From Caryophanales bacterium UBA6331 (lineage in GTDB: Bacteria > Bacillota_I > Bacilli_A > RF39 > UBA660): a DNA stretch of 23,857 nucleotides. Under the pieces are notes generated by a model. That model ran no database searches and was not told the origin of the DNA. It saw only the letters and a program-made list of their open reading frames with translations. The stretch is from assembly GCA_002438065.1 (NCBI GenBank), contig DJSP01000109.1:1-23857 (forward strand). Direction: 5' to 3'. Within the stretch, counting starts at the first letter, position 1, and every line of letters begins with the position of its first letter. Below, one piece after another: positions 7,031 to 14,932 of the stretch. The translations under genes were made by a program, and so were the position numbers.

Positions 7031-7720
7031 CTACTTCAAATAATAATGTCTTATTGGTTTTAAATATTCATCTAATTCATAACAAATCGGATTACCAGTT
7101 TGTAATTCTAACTTAATAATATCTTCATCACTAATATTATCTAAATACTTTATTAATCCTCTTAAACTATTTCCATGAGCAACAATTATAACCTTCTTAC
7201 CACTTTCTATTTCCGGTTTAATATCCGAATTCCAATACTCAAGAACTCTCTTTATTGTATCTAAAAGATTTTCAGTTTTCGGTAATTCATCTTTACTTAA
7301 ATCTTTATATTTTTCATCATTACCCGGATATCTTGGATCTGTTTCTTCTAATTCTGGAGGCCTTACATCTGTACTTCTTCTCCAAAGCAATACCTGTTCA
7401 GCACCATATTTTTCTCTTGTTTCATCCTTGTTTAATCCTTGCAAAGCTCCATAATGTCTTTCATTTAACTTCCAACTTCTTCTAATTTCAATACTTTCTT
7501 CTCCCATTTCCTTCAAAATATAATCTAAAGTATCTTCTGCTCTTTTAAGTACTGATGTAAACGCTAAATCAAAATGAAATCCTTTTTCTTTTAATATTTT
7601 ACCTGCTTCTTTTGCTTCTATTATACCTTGCTCAGATAACTCAACATCTGTCCAACCAGTAAACTTGTTTTCTAAATTCCACACACTTTGTCCATGTCTT
7701 ACTAATACTAATTTTATCAT
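7031..7720 (-). CDS. gpmA: 2,3-bisphosphoglycerate-dependent phosphoglycerate mutase
   Basis: 229 residues, the usual length for bacterial dPGM. It interconverts 3- and 2-phosphoglycerate in glycolysis in the cytoplasm. The active-site signature LVRHGQSVWN carries the phosphorylated His9; FTGWTDVELSE, the catalytic Glu in LNERHYGALQG (E87) and the second His in VAHGNSLRG (H182) are all present. The PELEETDPR and NPICYELD segments match the dPGM class rather than broad-specificity phosphatases. GGAG precedes the ATG. It is a single gene with an extended -10 promoter and ends in TAG at the normal family length, which shows TAG acts as a stop here. Confidence 0.96.
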   Translation of the reverse strand: MIKLVLVRHGQSVWNLENKFTGWTDVELSEQGIIEAKEAGKILKEKGFHFDLAFTSVLKRAEDTLDYILKEMGEESIEIRRSWKLNERHYGALQGLNKDETREKYGAEQVLLWRRSTDVRPPELEETDPRYPGNDEKYKDLSKDELPKTENLLDTIKRVLEYWNSDIKPEIESGKKVIIVAHGNSLRGLIKYLDNISDEDIIKLELQTGNPICYELDEYLKPIRHYYLK

Positions 7721-7765
7721 CTTTATAGCTCCATTTCATTAATCATTTTCTATCATTACAAACAA

Positions 7766-7774
7766 ATTATAACA
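7766..7774 (-). promoter_or_regulatory. Extended -10 promoter of gpmA
   Basis: On the minus strand TGTTATAAT fits TGnTATAAT exactly; TATAAT is 7771-7766. No good -35 is seen, as is usual for extended -10 promoters. The leader would be about 40 bases. Confidence 0.6.
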
Positions 7775-7813
7775 TAAAATTAATATTATCGTAATTTTTA
7801 AACTATTTATCAT

Positions 7814-8941
7814 TTAAATACATTTTCTCAGGTAACTTTCTACCAACCATCCTAATATTTTTAATTGTGAAGCCTTATTACTCATCATTATGCTTCCGTA
7901 TCCAAGCAAGTTAACAACATAAAAATCTTTATCATAATCACTATCATAGTACTTCCTAATAACATTTTTTATTTCATCAACTTTCTCTAAAGCACCACAA
8001 GCTAACGCAACATCTATATACGGTACATTTTCAATATAACAATGAGAATGAATCATATAATTAATATTAGATAACTAACTATATAATCTAACTTGAATCG
8101 GACTATCAACAGAAGGCTTATTATCTCCACAATAAAATAATTTACCATCTTCTAAATAAACAGGAACAAACTCTTTAATTCCAATAAATTCTTTATTTAC
8201 ATTTCTCTTACTAACAAAAATATATTTACCATCCCTAAAAGATGGAAATCCTTTTGGACATCTAAATGACGCATTCCCTAAAAAACTTTTTACATCCTTT
8301 GTTTCAAATGTTGCTTCTGCAAATTTATATGCATAATTTCTTACTATTTCTAAAAACTCCTCTTTAATAGGAACAAATGGATTATCATTAGATTCATACA
8401 TTTCATCTTTAAACATATTAAAAAACCACGCTAACGCTCCAACATTCTCTTCATTAGAAACAGTTGATTCTCTCGTAATACTTCTAATAAAATTTAATCT
8501 TTCAATTAATATTTTTGAACACATTTTAGTGCTAAATCCCTCATACCACATATTTCCAAGAGGATCAAATAATCTCATATAATATTTATCATCAACCATG
8601 CTAAATTCAATTGTCAAATTAGATTTTAAACTAAATGATCTTTGAAGTAAATCTTGAAAAGTATACTTTCCATCAACATTTCTTTTTGAAGAAACAAGCA
8701 TTACTTTATAATTAATATCTTTCACATTTCTAATTTTAGGTAATTCATTCGAAACATTTGCCCACCACAAAACAATATCATAATTAACACACGATTCTAA
8801 AATATCATTTAAATTATTAAAATTACCTCCATTATATACCGTCACATTAGGTAAAAACTTTGCAAACTCTTCTACTATTTTAGATTTTCTTCCACCATTT
8901 AAATCCCAATTACCACCAACAAATAAAATTTTACTATTCAT
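7814..8941 (-). pseudogene. Class II aldolase/adducin-like gene with an in-frame TAG
   Basis: One 375-codon frame runs from ATG 8941 (GGAG 8 bases upstream) to TAA 7814 with a single internal TAG at 8077-8075 (codon 289). Six sense codons (LSNINY) follow before the next Met, so the protein continues in frame. Residues 1-150 form an unfamiliar Rossmann-like domain (KILFVGGNWDL, NYDIVLWWAN). From about 215 the sequence follows class II aldolase/adducin: SFLGNASFR, KPSVDSPIQ (where the family often has a catalytic Glu, here Asp279), then after the stop MIHSHCYI with the HxH metal ligands. The third ligand position, usually GHG, is GYG (Tyr348). So besides the nonsense codon two active-site positions differ, implying loss of aldolase activity or a non-catalytic ancestor. 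The 80-codon downstream part has no ribosome site. Confidence 0.75.
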
Positions 8942-8993
8942 ATATAACACTCCTTACAATTTTTCTTCATCTAATTACATTTTATACATAGCC

Positions 8994-9036
8994 TAATCAT
9001 AAGTAAAATATATAAATATTATAATAATCATAAGTA
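8994..9036. repeat. Two direct copies of a 12-bp sequence
   Basis: TAATCATAAGTA occurs at 8994-9005 and 9025-9036, 31 bp apart, upstream of the aldolase-like gene. It could be a regulator site, but the region is so AT-rich that chance is possible. The rest of 8951-9177 shows no gene. Confidence 0.35.
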
Positions 9037-9177
9037 GAAGTTATAAAGATAATTATATGTAATCATATTTAGAAACAATAACCTTTTATTACAAATTACA
9101 AAATTAAACATATATAAGTTTCTTCTCTTATCTAATTTTAAGATTTCTTATATAAAATTAAAGTATATAAAAAAACA

Positions 9178-9205
9178 CAAATATAGTCTCTTAAACGTAT
9201 ATTTG
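9178..9205 (-). terminator. Terminator of the sigma-factor operon
   Basis: Minus strand: CAAATATA, 12-base loop, TATATTTG, then TGTTTTTTT. It starts about 10 bases after the last gene of the operon. Confidence 0.8.
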
Positions 9206-9215
9206 CATCTTATAT

Positions 9216-9440
9216 TCATTTTACATTATTATAAATTTCTTTACCAAACACTTCAATAATTACTCCATTTTCAAAATCGTTATTAAATTTACCATCTATT
9301 TTGTATCTATGCACCTTTGATACCTTATAAACAACTGCTTCATATTCAATTGTTCCACCATCATTTAACGCATTACGTCTAGGAAATAACAAAACCACTA
9401 AAATAATAATTATCAATCCAATTAATATCTTTTTCTTCAT
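9216..9440 (-). CDS. Small membrane-anchored protein in the sigma operon
   Basis: 74 residues beginning MKKKILIGLIIIILVVLLFP, one membrane or signal segment, followed by a short exported domain with DGGTIEYEAVVYKV and GVIIEVFGKEIYNN. I recognise this as a recurring small uncharacterised family in gut Bacillota but cannot name a function. The ATG at 9440 is preferred over the GTG at 9443 because GGAG then lies 6 bases away. The ribosome site overlaps the anti-sigma stop (TAGGAG), so the genes are co-translated. The position suggests a role tied to the sigma/anti-sigma pair, perhaps as a sensor or target. Confidence 0.7.
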   Translation of the reverse strand: MKKKILIGLIIIILVVLLFPRRNALNDGGTIEYEAVVYKVSKVHRYKIDGKFNNDFENGVIIEVFGKEIYNNVK

Positions 9441-9449
9441 CACACACTC

Positions 9450-10124
9450 CTACTTAATTATTGATTTTAAAAACATTTCTAATTCAACAATATTAACACC
9501 ATTAGTTTCAATATCATAATTAACATTATTATAATTAAATTCCACAAAATAAATATTTTCATATTTATAAATAACAAGTTCATTATCATTAATAGTAGAT
9601 TTTAAAGCATTATCACTATCAAACCAATAATCTCTTATTGGTTTACCTTTATCAGAAAAAGCAACTCTTATATTTCTCTCATCATTTTCATTAGAAAAAT
9701 AATAAACATAACAATTTAAATTATCATATTCACTCTTACCTATACCTCTAGTATAAACACTATAACCATTAAACTTATTTAAATCTTCAGGCACCCAAGC
9801 ATCTCTTAAATATGAATCAGATTTTTCTATAGATTGAATTTTAATATCAGCATCAATCTTATTTACACCAGTCCTACTAATTTCATTAACCAAAATTTTA
9901 CTATTATCCTCATTACTAGAGTTACCACTATTACTAAATACTAAATTTTTATTATAAACAAATACACTCGTCATAATTAAAACAATCACAATTACAGCAT
10001 AACGTAACATCTTAACAATATTATTACCATTTTTATTTTCATATTTGATTAAAATTTGTTCTTTCATCTTTTGGCTGTCAAACTTCTCATCAAATATTTT
10101 TTTAAAATCCTTTCTATTAAACAT
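9450..10124 (-). CDS. Putative transmembrane anti-sigma factor
   Basis: About 224 residues. A short cytoplasmic N-terminus (MFNRKDFKKIFDEKFDSQKM) precedes one membrane helix (about 40-60, YAVIVIVLIMTSVFVY); the remainder is an exported domain with YFSNENDERNIRVAFSDKGKP and a C-terminal strand-rich part. This architecture, encoded directly after an ECF sigma gene, is that of membrane anti-sigma factors, which hold the sigma factor until an envelope signal arrives. No zinc-binding HxxxCxxC motif is seen. I chose ATG 10124, 8 bases after AGGGG and overlapping the sigma stop by 8 bases; GTG 10133 and ATG 10130 are also in frame. The extracellular domain is not recognised. Confidence 0.7.
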   Translation of the reverse strand: MFNRKDFKKIFDEKFDSQKMKEQILIKYENKNGNNIVKMLRYAVIVIVLIMTSVFVYNKNLVFSNSGNSSNEDNSKILVNEISRTGVNKIDADIKIQSIEKSDSYLRDAWVPEDLNKFNGYSVYTRGIGKSEYDNLNCYVYYFSNENDERNIRVAFSDKGKPIRDYWFDSDNALKSTINDNELVIYKYENIYFVEFNYNNVNYDIETNGVNIVELEMFLKSIIK

Positions 10125-10656
10125 TTTCATCACCCCTGTTTTTCATTACAACTTTAAGTTCATTTAAAGTTCTATATAAATAATGTTTCACGTTAGATTC
10201 ACTTATCTTAAGTAATCCAGCAATATCTTTAATACTCATATCTTCATAATAATATAGATAAAAAACTTTAAAAACAATTGTCTTTTTCTTTTTCAAAAAA
10301 TCCCATATAAACTTGATATCTTCCTTTTGTATAAACTCATCTTGTAAATCAAAATCATCAGGAATATTACAAATCATATCAAATTCTTCATCTTTAGAAA
10401 ATAAATTAACTAACTTAACTTTATAATTAAAACGATAATACTCATTAACCTTATTTTTAGCAATTCCCATAACGTATGCATTACCATTCTCAATATTTAT
10501 TTTATTAATCTTCTTAAGCAAATCTACATAAACATTTTGTACAATGTCTTTAACATCTTCTATATTTGAACAATTACAAATAACATATTTTAAGACATTT
10601 TTATAAGATTCATTATACAATTTATCAAATTTATTTAAGGTTTCTTGATCGATCAT
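10117..10656 (-). CDS. ECF-type RNA polymerase sigma factor
   Basis: 179 residues from ATG 10656 (GAGGTG ribosome site); a longer frame from 10704 lacks one. Region 2 is visible as YNESYKNVLKYVICN...IEDVKDIVQNVYVDLLKKI with the typical D-I-V-Q-x-V/T-F-like motif, and region 4 as FKVFYLYYYEDMSIKDIAGLLKISESNVKHYLYRTLNEL, a helix-turn-helix for -35 recognition. It directs RNA polymerase to a small envelope-response regulon. It lies first in an operon with an overlapping anti-sigma gene and a small membrane protein, and is separated from the upstream ABC operon by a terminator. ECF genes are usually autoregulated. Confidence 0.88.
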   Translation of the reverse strand: MIDQETLNKFDKLYNESYKNVLKYVICNCSNIEDVKDIVQNVYVDLLKKINKINIENGNAYVMGIAKNKVNEYYRFNYKVKLVNLFSKDEEFDMICNIPDDFDLQDEFIQKEDIKFIWDFLKKKKTIVFKVFYLYYYEDMSIKDIAGLLKISESNVKHYLYRTLNELKVVMKNRGDENV

Positions 10657-10697
10657 TACATCCACCTCACTAATATAGTTGCACATTTCACAAAAAA

Positions 10698-10702
10698 GTT
10701 CC
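10698..10702 (-). promoter_or_regulatory. Possible ECF-type -35 element (GGAAC)
   Basis: Minus strand GGAACTTTTTT lies 42 bases before the sigma ATG, just past the preceding terminator. GGAAC/TGAAC is a common ECF -35 core. No clear CGT-type -10 is seen 16-17 bases downstream (the sequence there is CAACTATA), so autoregulation is only suggested. Confidence 0.25.
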
Positions 10703-10724
10703 AAAAAAAAGCAAATTATTTTGC
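10703..10724 (-). terminator. Terminator of the tetR-ABC operon
   Basis: Minus strand GCAAA, loop ATAA, TTTGC, then eight T. It lies 9 bases after the last stop codon of the operon. Confidence 0.75.
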
Positions 10725-10733
10725 ATAACTTAC

Positions 10734-10928
10734 TTATTTACTATTATTTTTTACATATAATGCTGAAATTATTATTCCCACCAAATTAATTCCAATTGAT
10801 AAACCAAGTAACAAACCACTACTAAATTCATCTAAACTACTGCTCTCATTTCCACAAAAATATATATAATACATGTATAATATATTTCCTAACACTATAA
10901 GCATTAATCCAACTTTTAAATTTTTCAT
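10734..10928 (-). CDS. Small two-helix membrane protein
   Basis: 64 residues, MKNLKVGLMLIVLGNILYMY..., with hydrophobic segments at about 6-25 and 38-58 and a short acidic link (ESSSLDEFSS). No family recognised. ATG 10928 is preferred (AGGAAAGG upstream); a TTG at 10937 is also in frame. It starts 40 bases after the second ABC permease and is followed by the operon terminator, so it is probably co-transcribed with the exporter and could be an accessory subunit. That role is inferred from position only. Confidence 0.6.
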   Translation of the reverse strand: MKNLKVGLMLIVLGNILYMYYIYFCGNESSSLDEFSSGLLLGLSIGINLVGIIISALYVKNNSK

Positions 10929-10968
10929 TCTTATCAACCTTTCCTTGTAACAATTAAATATCTACTCA

Positions 10969-12156
10969 TTAATTTAACACTTGCTTCTTCTTGCTAACAT
11001 AATTAGTAATAATAACAAAACACATAGCAAATATTAACACAATACCCATATTAAAAATTAAAGGACTAACATTACTTAAACTAAAATTATCCATAACTTT
11101 TAAAGCCTCATTATTAATTACAAAATAATAAGTTGGAAAAATATGAGCTATCTTAATAACATAATCAGGCATAAATTCAAATGGTACAAAACATCCACAT
11201 AAGAAAGAAGAACCAAGTGAAACAACATTAACTATTCCACTTATTGCACCCTTATTTTGCGTAATATTTCCAATTAAGAAACCAATACATAATGAACATA
11301 AACTAAACACAAAAGAATTAATTGCATACCATAAACCATTCATACTAATAAACAAATCTTTAAAAATAATTAAAGCAAGTATCATATAAAGAATCCACAT
11401 TCCAATTATAACAATTGAACAAGATGCTAGTACAATTCGGTTATATTTTTTATAATTATAACTACTAACTATCGTTCTTTTTCTAACATTCTCACTCTTT
11501 AAACTAGCAAGAATCATACTAATTGAATATACACATCCAGCCAAGATTGCATAATTTAAGAAGTTAAAAAATCTAGCCATTCTACTTAAACTATTAGTAT
11601 CAATTTTACTTTTAACCTCAACATTAATATCAAGATTTAATGCATTATCTAACTTTCCAAATAACATATCAAGATTTAACGAATTATCTATATTTCCAAA
11701 AAAAGTATCACCATCATAATAATTATTATAAATATTAAAAGTATCAAAATAATTTTGAACTAACATCTTCCCATAAGAAGATCCTTTATCCCCACTAATT
11801 TTATACTCAACATTTACATCTTTATTATCTAATAAATCTTTTCCAAAACCATTTGGAATATATACAACTAAACTAACATCTCTATAAAAAAGTGCATCAT
11901 CAATCTTTTCTTCATCATCTACATCAATATCTTTAACTATCATATGATTTTCTAAATACTTAACAAAATGATTAGTAACTCTACTTTCACTTTTGTCATT
12001 ATTAACTATAACTACACTCGGTTTAATCTCTTCAAAACTATCTACATTATTACTAGTTTGATTAATTGCTGTAACTGATACTAACATAATAGTATAAAGT
12101 ATAATTAATCCCTTTAACTTATTTAATATCTTTAAAATAGTTTTAAATACTATCAT
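10969..12156 (-). CDS. ABC-2 type transporter permease (second subunit)
   Basis: 395 residues. One N-terminal membrane helix (about 15-32), a large extracytoplasmic loop (about 35-190: VVIVNNDKSESRVTNHF..., SLVVYIPNGFGKDLLD), then five or so helices (from about 197 onward) including SLCIGFLIGNITQNKGAISGI, the typical ABC-2 permease layout. The loop pattern (VVNND...VYIP..F) matches YhgE/ABC2-type exporters. With the neighbouring permease and ATPase it should form a heteromeric exporter. The start overlaps the previous gene by 14 bases, with GGAGGG upstream. The substrate cannot be read from sequence. Confidence 0.85.
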   Translation of the reverse strand: MIVFKTILKILNKLKGLIILYTIMLVSVTAINQTSNNVDSFEEIKPSVVIVNNDKSESRVTNHFVKYLENHMIVKDIDVDDEEKIDDALFYRDVSLVVYIPNGFGKDLLDNKDVNVEYKISGDKGSSYGKMLVQNYFDTFNIYNNYYDGDTFFGNIDNSLNLDMLFGKLDNALNLDINVEVKSKIDTNSLSRMARFFNFLNYAILAGCVYSISMILASLKSENVRKRTIVSSYNYKKYNRIVLASCSIVIIGMWILYMILALIIFKDLFISMNGLWYAINSFVFSLCSLCIGFLIGNITQNKGAISGIVNVVSLGSSFLCGCFVPFEFMPDYVIKIAHIFPTYYFVINNEALKVMDNFSLSNVSPLIFNMGIVLIFAMCFVIITNYVSKKKQVLN

Positions 12157-13249
12157 ACTTTTCCCTCCTTAAACTTATGAAAGAAATAATAAACGCAATT
12201 AATACAAATATCAAAAGAAAACTTACATCTCTAAAATATCTATTTAAAGTATCATAATAATATAAAGAATAAAATCCATCAGTTATTAAATTACATGGAT
12301 TAATCAAATTTAATATAGGCACATTCTTATCTATAATATATTTTAAAACAACACCAGTCATACCTGATAAAACAGATAAAAACATACTAATTGCAATTGT
12401 TATTCCCGTCTTAGCTCCTTCACTAACTCTAAACACAGAAGCAATTAAAACACCTAAAGATATTCCTGCTAAATCGCCTACAAACGAAAGTAAGATCACA
12501 AGTCCTAGATTACTTCCAAAATCAGCATGTAACCCAAACTTTAGAAATATCATTAAAATAGATAATCCAACTAAACTAACAAAATAAGAACCAATTATTG
12601 CACTTAATACAATATTGCTTTTCTTATTAGGAGAAACTGCAACTCTTTTTCCTTTATCACTCATATTAGCAAGTGAATTATTAATAACAGTAAGTCCTAG
12701 CATTCCTCCATACATAATTGCCATTGCAATTAAACTATAATATTCAATTTGTATATAACTTAAATTATCTCTTGAAACATCAATCATCTTAACATTACTT
12801 TTAATATTTTGAACAAATCCAACATCACTATATATAGCTTTTTTTTGTTCTATCTCATTAACCACATATCTTAAAACAGTTTGATTCATTCCATTTTCTC
12901 TTATAACAATATTCGGTTTATTATTACTAAAATAAATATATCCTTCAATTTCACCATCTTCTAGTAAATTATCCGCATCATTTTTATCAGTATATTTAAT
13001 ATCAAATAACTTATCATTTGAACCACTTGACAATGTTTTTAAAGTTTTAACATATACTTCATCATTTCTAAATTCATCATTATCAACAACAGCAATATCA
13101 AACACTTTAAGTGTTTCATCGCTTTCAATATTAGAAAAAGCCATATTAAAGAAAGTACCTAAAATTATTGGAAATATAAAAGTCCAAAATATCAATACTT
13201 TATTATTAAACAATATTTTTATATTATATCTTAAATTATGAATAAACAT
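12143..13249 (-). CDS. ABC-2 type transporter permease (first subunit)
   Basis: 368 residues with the same plan as its neighbour: helix at about 15-35 (KVLIFWTFIFPIILGTFFNM), an extracytoplasmic loop with DIAVVDNDEF and GYIYFSNNKPNIVIRENG, and about five C-terminal helices including NLINPCNLITDGFYSLYYYD before the last. Such pairs of related permeases form a heterodimer over one ATPase. The ATG overlaps the ATPase stop by one base (TAATG), a strong sign of translational coupling. Confidence 0.88.
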   Translation of the reverse strand: MFIHNLRYNIKILFNNKVLIFWTFIFPIILGTFFNMAFSNIESDETLKVFDIAVVDNDEFRNDEVYVKTLKTLSSGSNDKLFDIKYTDKNDADNLLEDGEIEGYIYFSNNKPNIVIRENGMNQTVLRYVVNEIEQKKAIYSDVGFVQNIKSNVKMIDVSRDNLSYIQIEYYSLIAMAIMYGGMLGLTVINNSLANMSDKGKRVAVSPNKKSNIVLSAIIGSYFVSLVGLSILMIFLKFGLHADFGSNLGLVILLSFVGDLAGISLGVLIASVFRVSEGAKTGITIAISMFLSVLSGMTGVVLKYIIDKNVPILNLINPCNLITDGFYSLYYYDTLNRYFRDVSFLLIFVLIAFIISFISLRREKYDSI

Positions 13250-14010
13250 TAATCTCTTAAATCCTTTCCCGTAAGTTTTAAGAACACATCATTTAAAGTA
13301 GGTCCTTCATGCTTAATAGTTTCCTTAATATCAGCTTTCTTCTTTAATTCATCACTAGTTCCTTCAGCAATAATTTTTCCATTATCAATTATAATTATTC
13401 TATCACAAAGAATTTCAACTTCTTCCATATAATGTGTTGTATAAACAATTGTAGCACCATTATCTCTTAATTTTTTAATACCATCTAATATATTATTTCT
13501 ACTTTGTGGATCAACCATAGCAGTTGGCTCATCAAAAAATATCAATTTTGGTTTATGAGCAATTCCACAAGCAATATTTAATCTTCTAAGCAAACCACCT
13601 GATAATTGTTTAGGAAAATATTTCTTAAATTCGCCAAGTCCAACCAACTTAATTGCATCTTCAACATATTCTTTTCTTTTATTCTTATCACTAATATATA
13701 ATCCACAAAAATAATCAATATTATCATAAACATTAAGTTCATCAAATACCGCAACATCTTGAAAAATAACTCCAATTTTAGATTTAATATCATAAGAATC
13801 AGGTCTCATTTCTTTACCAAATATTTTAATACTTCCCTTTTGATATTTTAATAAAGATAAAATCGAATTAATAGTAGTACTTTTTCCACTTCCATTCGGT
13901 CCAAGCAATCCTAAAATTTCTCCTTCATAAACATCAAATGACAAATCATCAACAGCTCTCTTTCCTTTATATTCCTTAACTAAATTTTTAACCTCAATAA
14001 CCTTTTTCAT
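13249..14010 (-). CDS. ABC transporter ATP-binding protein
   Basis: 253 residues. All ABC motifs are present: Walker A GPNGSGKST (37-45), Q-loop (Q84), signature LSGGL (136-140; the usual Q is L), Walker B LIFFDEPTAMVDP (156-168) and switch His in TTHYMEE (H193). It belongs to the drug/antibiotic-type ABC-2 exporter ATPases and powers the two downstream permeases from the cytoplasmic side. It starts 3 bases after the tetR stop, with AAAGGA inside the end of tetR. Confidence 0.95.
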   Translation of the reverse strand: MKKVIEVKNLVKEYKGKRAVDDLSFDVYEGEILGLLGPNGSGKSTTINSILSLLKYQKGSIKIFGKEMRPDSYDIKSKIGVIFQDVAVFDELNVYDNIDYFCGLYISDKNKRKEYVEDAIKLVGLGEFKKYFPKQLSGGLLRRLNIACGIAHKPKLIFFDEPTAMVDPQSRNNILDGIKKLRDNGATIVYTTHYMEEVEILCDRIIIIDNGKIIAEGTSDELKKKADIKETIKHEGPTLNDVFLKLTGKDLRD

Positions 14011-14013
14011 ATT

Positions 14014-14622
14014 TTATTTATCCTTTCTCTTTAAACCATCTTTAATTACTTTATCAACAATTTTCTTTTTAATATTTCCTCTATTATATTCATAAAGTAT
14101 CATTGAAACATATTGTTCTCTTAATAATTCATTTAATTCATCATCGCTAAAATCACAAGTTTTATTAGCAACCAAATTAGCAATCCCATTAACATAAAAC
14201 CACATTCTAAAATTAAATAACTTCGCATTTTCAATATTTAACCCTGTCTGCATAGAAATAATTTCATAAACTTTACCAATCGATTTATTATAATCAATAA
14301 AATCTAAACTACCATTATCTCCATTAAATAATATCTTAAAAAAATTAGGTTCATCTTTAGCAAATTTAATATATTTAAGACCAGTATCTTTATAAGTATT
14401 ACTATCATTTAAAATATAATTAAAATAAACATTAGAGATTTCTTTATATAAATCATTTTTTATTTCATCCATATTTTTATATAAATAAAATATTGGTTGA
14501 GTTGAACAATTAAGTTCTTTAGCAATTCTTCTAGCATTTATTCCATTTATTCCATCATTTCTAACTATTTCCAAACACACTCTAATCATGTCATCTTTAC
14601 TTATTTTCCTACTCGCTGACAT
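14014..14622 (-). CDS. TetR-family repressor of the ABC exporter
   Basis: 202 residues from ATG 14622 (TAGGAGG ribosome site); a longer frame to 14646 would run through the operator and is rejected. The N-terminal helix-turn-helix is at about 29-50 (NARRIAKELNCSTQPIFYLYKN), as in TetR proteins; the C-terminal ligand domain (FKILFNGDNGSLDF, FRMWFYVNGIANLVAN) has the WHG/TetR_C look. It heads the operon and two matching palindromes cover its promoter, so it very likely represses itself and the exporter until a ligand binds. Confidence 0.92.
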   Translation of the reverse strand: MSASRKISKDDMIRVCLEIVRNDGINGINARRIAKELNCSTQPIFYLYKNMDEIKNDLYKEISNVYFNYILNDSNTYKDTGLKYIKFAKDEPNFFKILFNGDNGSLDFIDYNKSIGKVYEIISMQTGLNIENAKLFNFRMWFYVNGIANLVANKTCDFSDDELNELLREQYVSMILYEYNRGNIKKKIVDKVIKDGLKRKDK

Positions 14623-14636
14623 ATAACCTCCTAATT

Positions 14637-14652
14637 TATAACACATGTTATA
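14637..14652. promoter_or_regulatory. TetR operator, proximal copy
   Basis: TATAAC-N4-GTTATA palindrome (the outer 7 bases match on each side), downstream of the predicted transcription start and just before the tetR ribosome site. Its centre lies 31 bp, about three helical turns, from the second copy. Confidence 0.7.
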
Positions 14653-14663
14653 TATCTAACCAT

Positions 14664-14692
14664 ATTTTATAACAAGCGTTATATTTTGTAAA
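14664..14692 (-). promoter_or_regulatory. Promoter of the tetR-ABC operon
   Basis: Minus strand TTTACA (14692-14687), 17-base spacer, TAAAAT (14669-14664); each hexamer has five of six consensus bases. The second operator fills the spacer. Confidence 0.7.
14668..14683. promoter_or_regulatory. TetR operator, promoter-spacer copy
   Basis: A second TATAAC-N4-GTTATA palindrome lies between the -35 and -10 elements, where a bound repressor would block RNA polymerase. Confidence 0.7.
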
Positions 14693-14714
14693 GAAAAAAA
14701 CTTAAAAACAAGTT
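14693..14714 (-). terminator. Terminator of the AAA/transglutaminase operon
   Basis: Minus strand AACTT, six-base loop, AAGTT, then a T-run. The stem is short but well placed after the 69-aa gene and just before the tetR promoter. Confidence 0.55.
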
Positions 14715-14717
14715 AAT

Positions 14718-14927
14718 TTATATCAACTCTAAATAAACACTTTTAAGTTTTTCTTTTGGTACACCTAAATCTCTTAATATTGCATATGCATACTCTATAT
14801 TCATATTAAGAAAGCAATCATCTTTATTTAATATTTCTTTAATAAGTTTATATTTTTCGTAATTCTCTTTATTGTCCTTATTTTCTTGTATTAACTTATC
14901 AACTCTCAACTTTAGTACATCAATCAT
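14718..14927 (-). CDS. 69-aa hypothetical protein, third gene of the AAA/transglutaminase operon
   Basis: 69 residues, charged and helical: an N-terminal Lys/Glu/Asn-rich helix (MIDVLKLRVDKLIQENKDNK) and a second helical half ending DLGVPKEKLKSVYLELI. No membrane segment. It starts 5 bases after the transglutaminase-like stop, with GGGGAGGT overlapping that stop, so expression is coupled. I do not recognise it. The position suggests a partner or regulator of the two larger proteins, for example an inhibitor, but nothing in the sequence proves that. Confidence 0.65.
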   Translation of the reverse strand: MIDVLKLRVDKLIQENKDNKENYEKYKLIKEILNKDDCFLNMNIEYAYAILRDLGVPKEKLKSVYLELI

Positions 14928-14932
14928 TACAA

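Noticed and set aside
7031..7033. Reassignment of TAG to an amino acid, suggested by the two interrupted genes
   Set aside because: TAG ends gpmA, LemA, DUF2207, DUF1653, the anti-sigma and other intact genes at sensible positions.
7255..7485. Plus-strand open frame of 76 codons
   Set aside because: Antisense shadow of the well-supported gpmA gene.
9441..9452. A single anti-sigma/small-protein fusion read through the TAG at 9450
   Set aside because: The frames are contiguous, but the second part starts with its own ribosome site and membrane segment, so two genes are more likely.
13578..13793. Minus-strand open frame of 71 codons
   Set aside because: Alternate frame inside the ABC ATPase gene, which has all motifs in the main frame.
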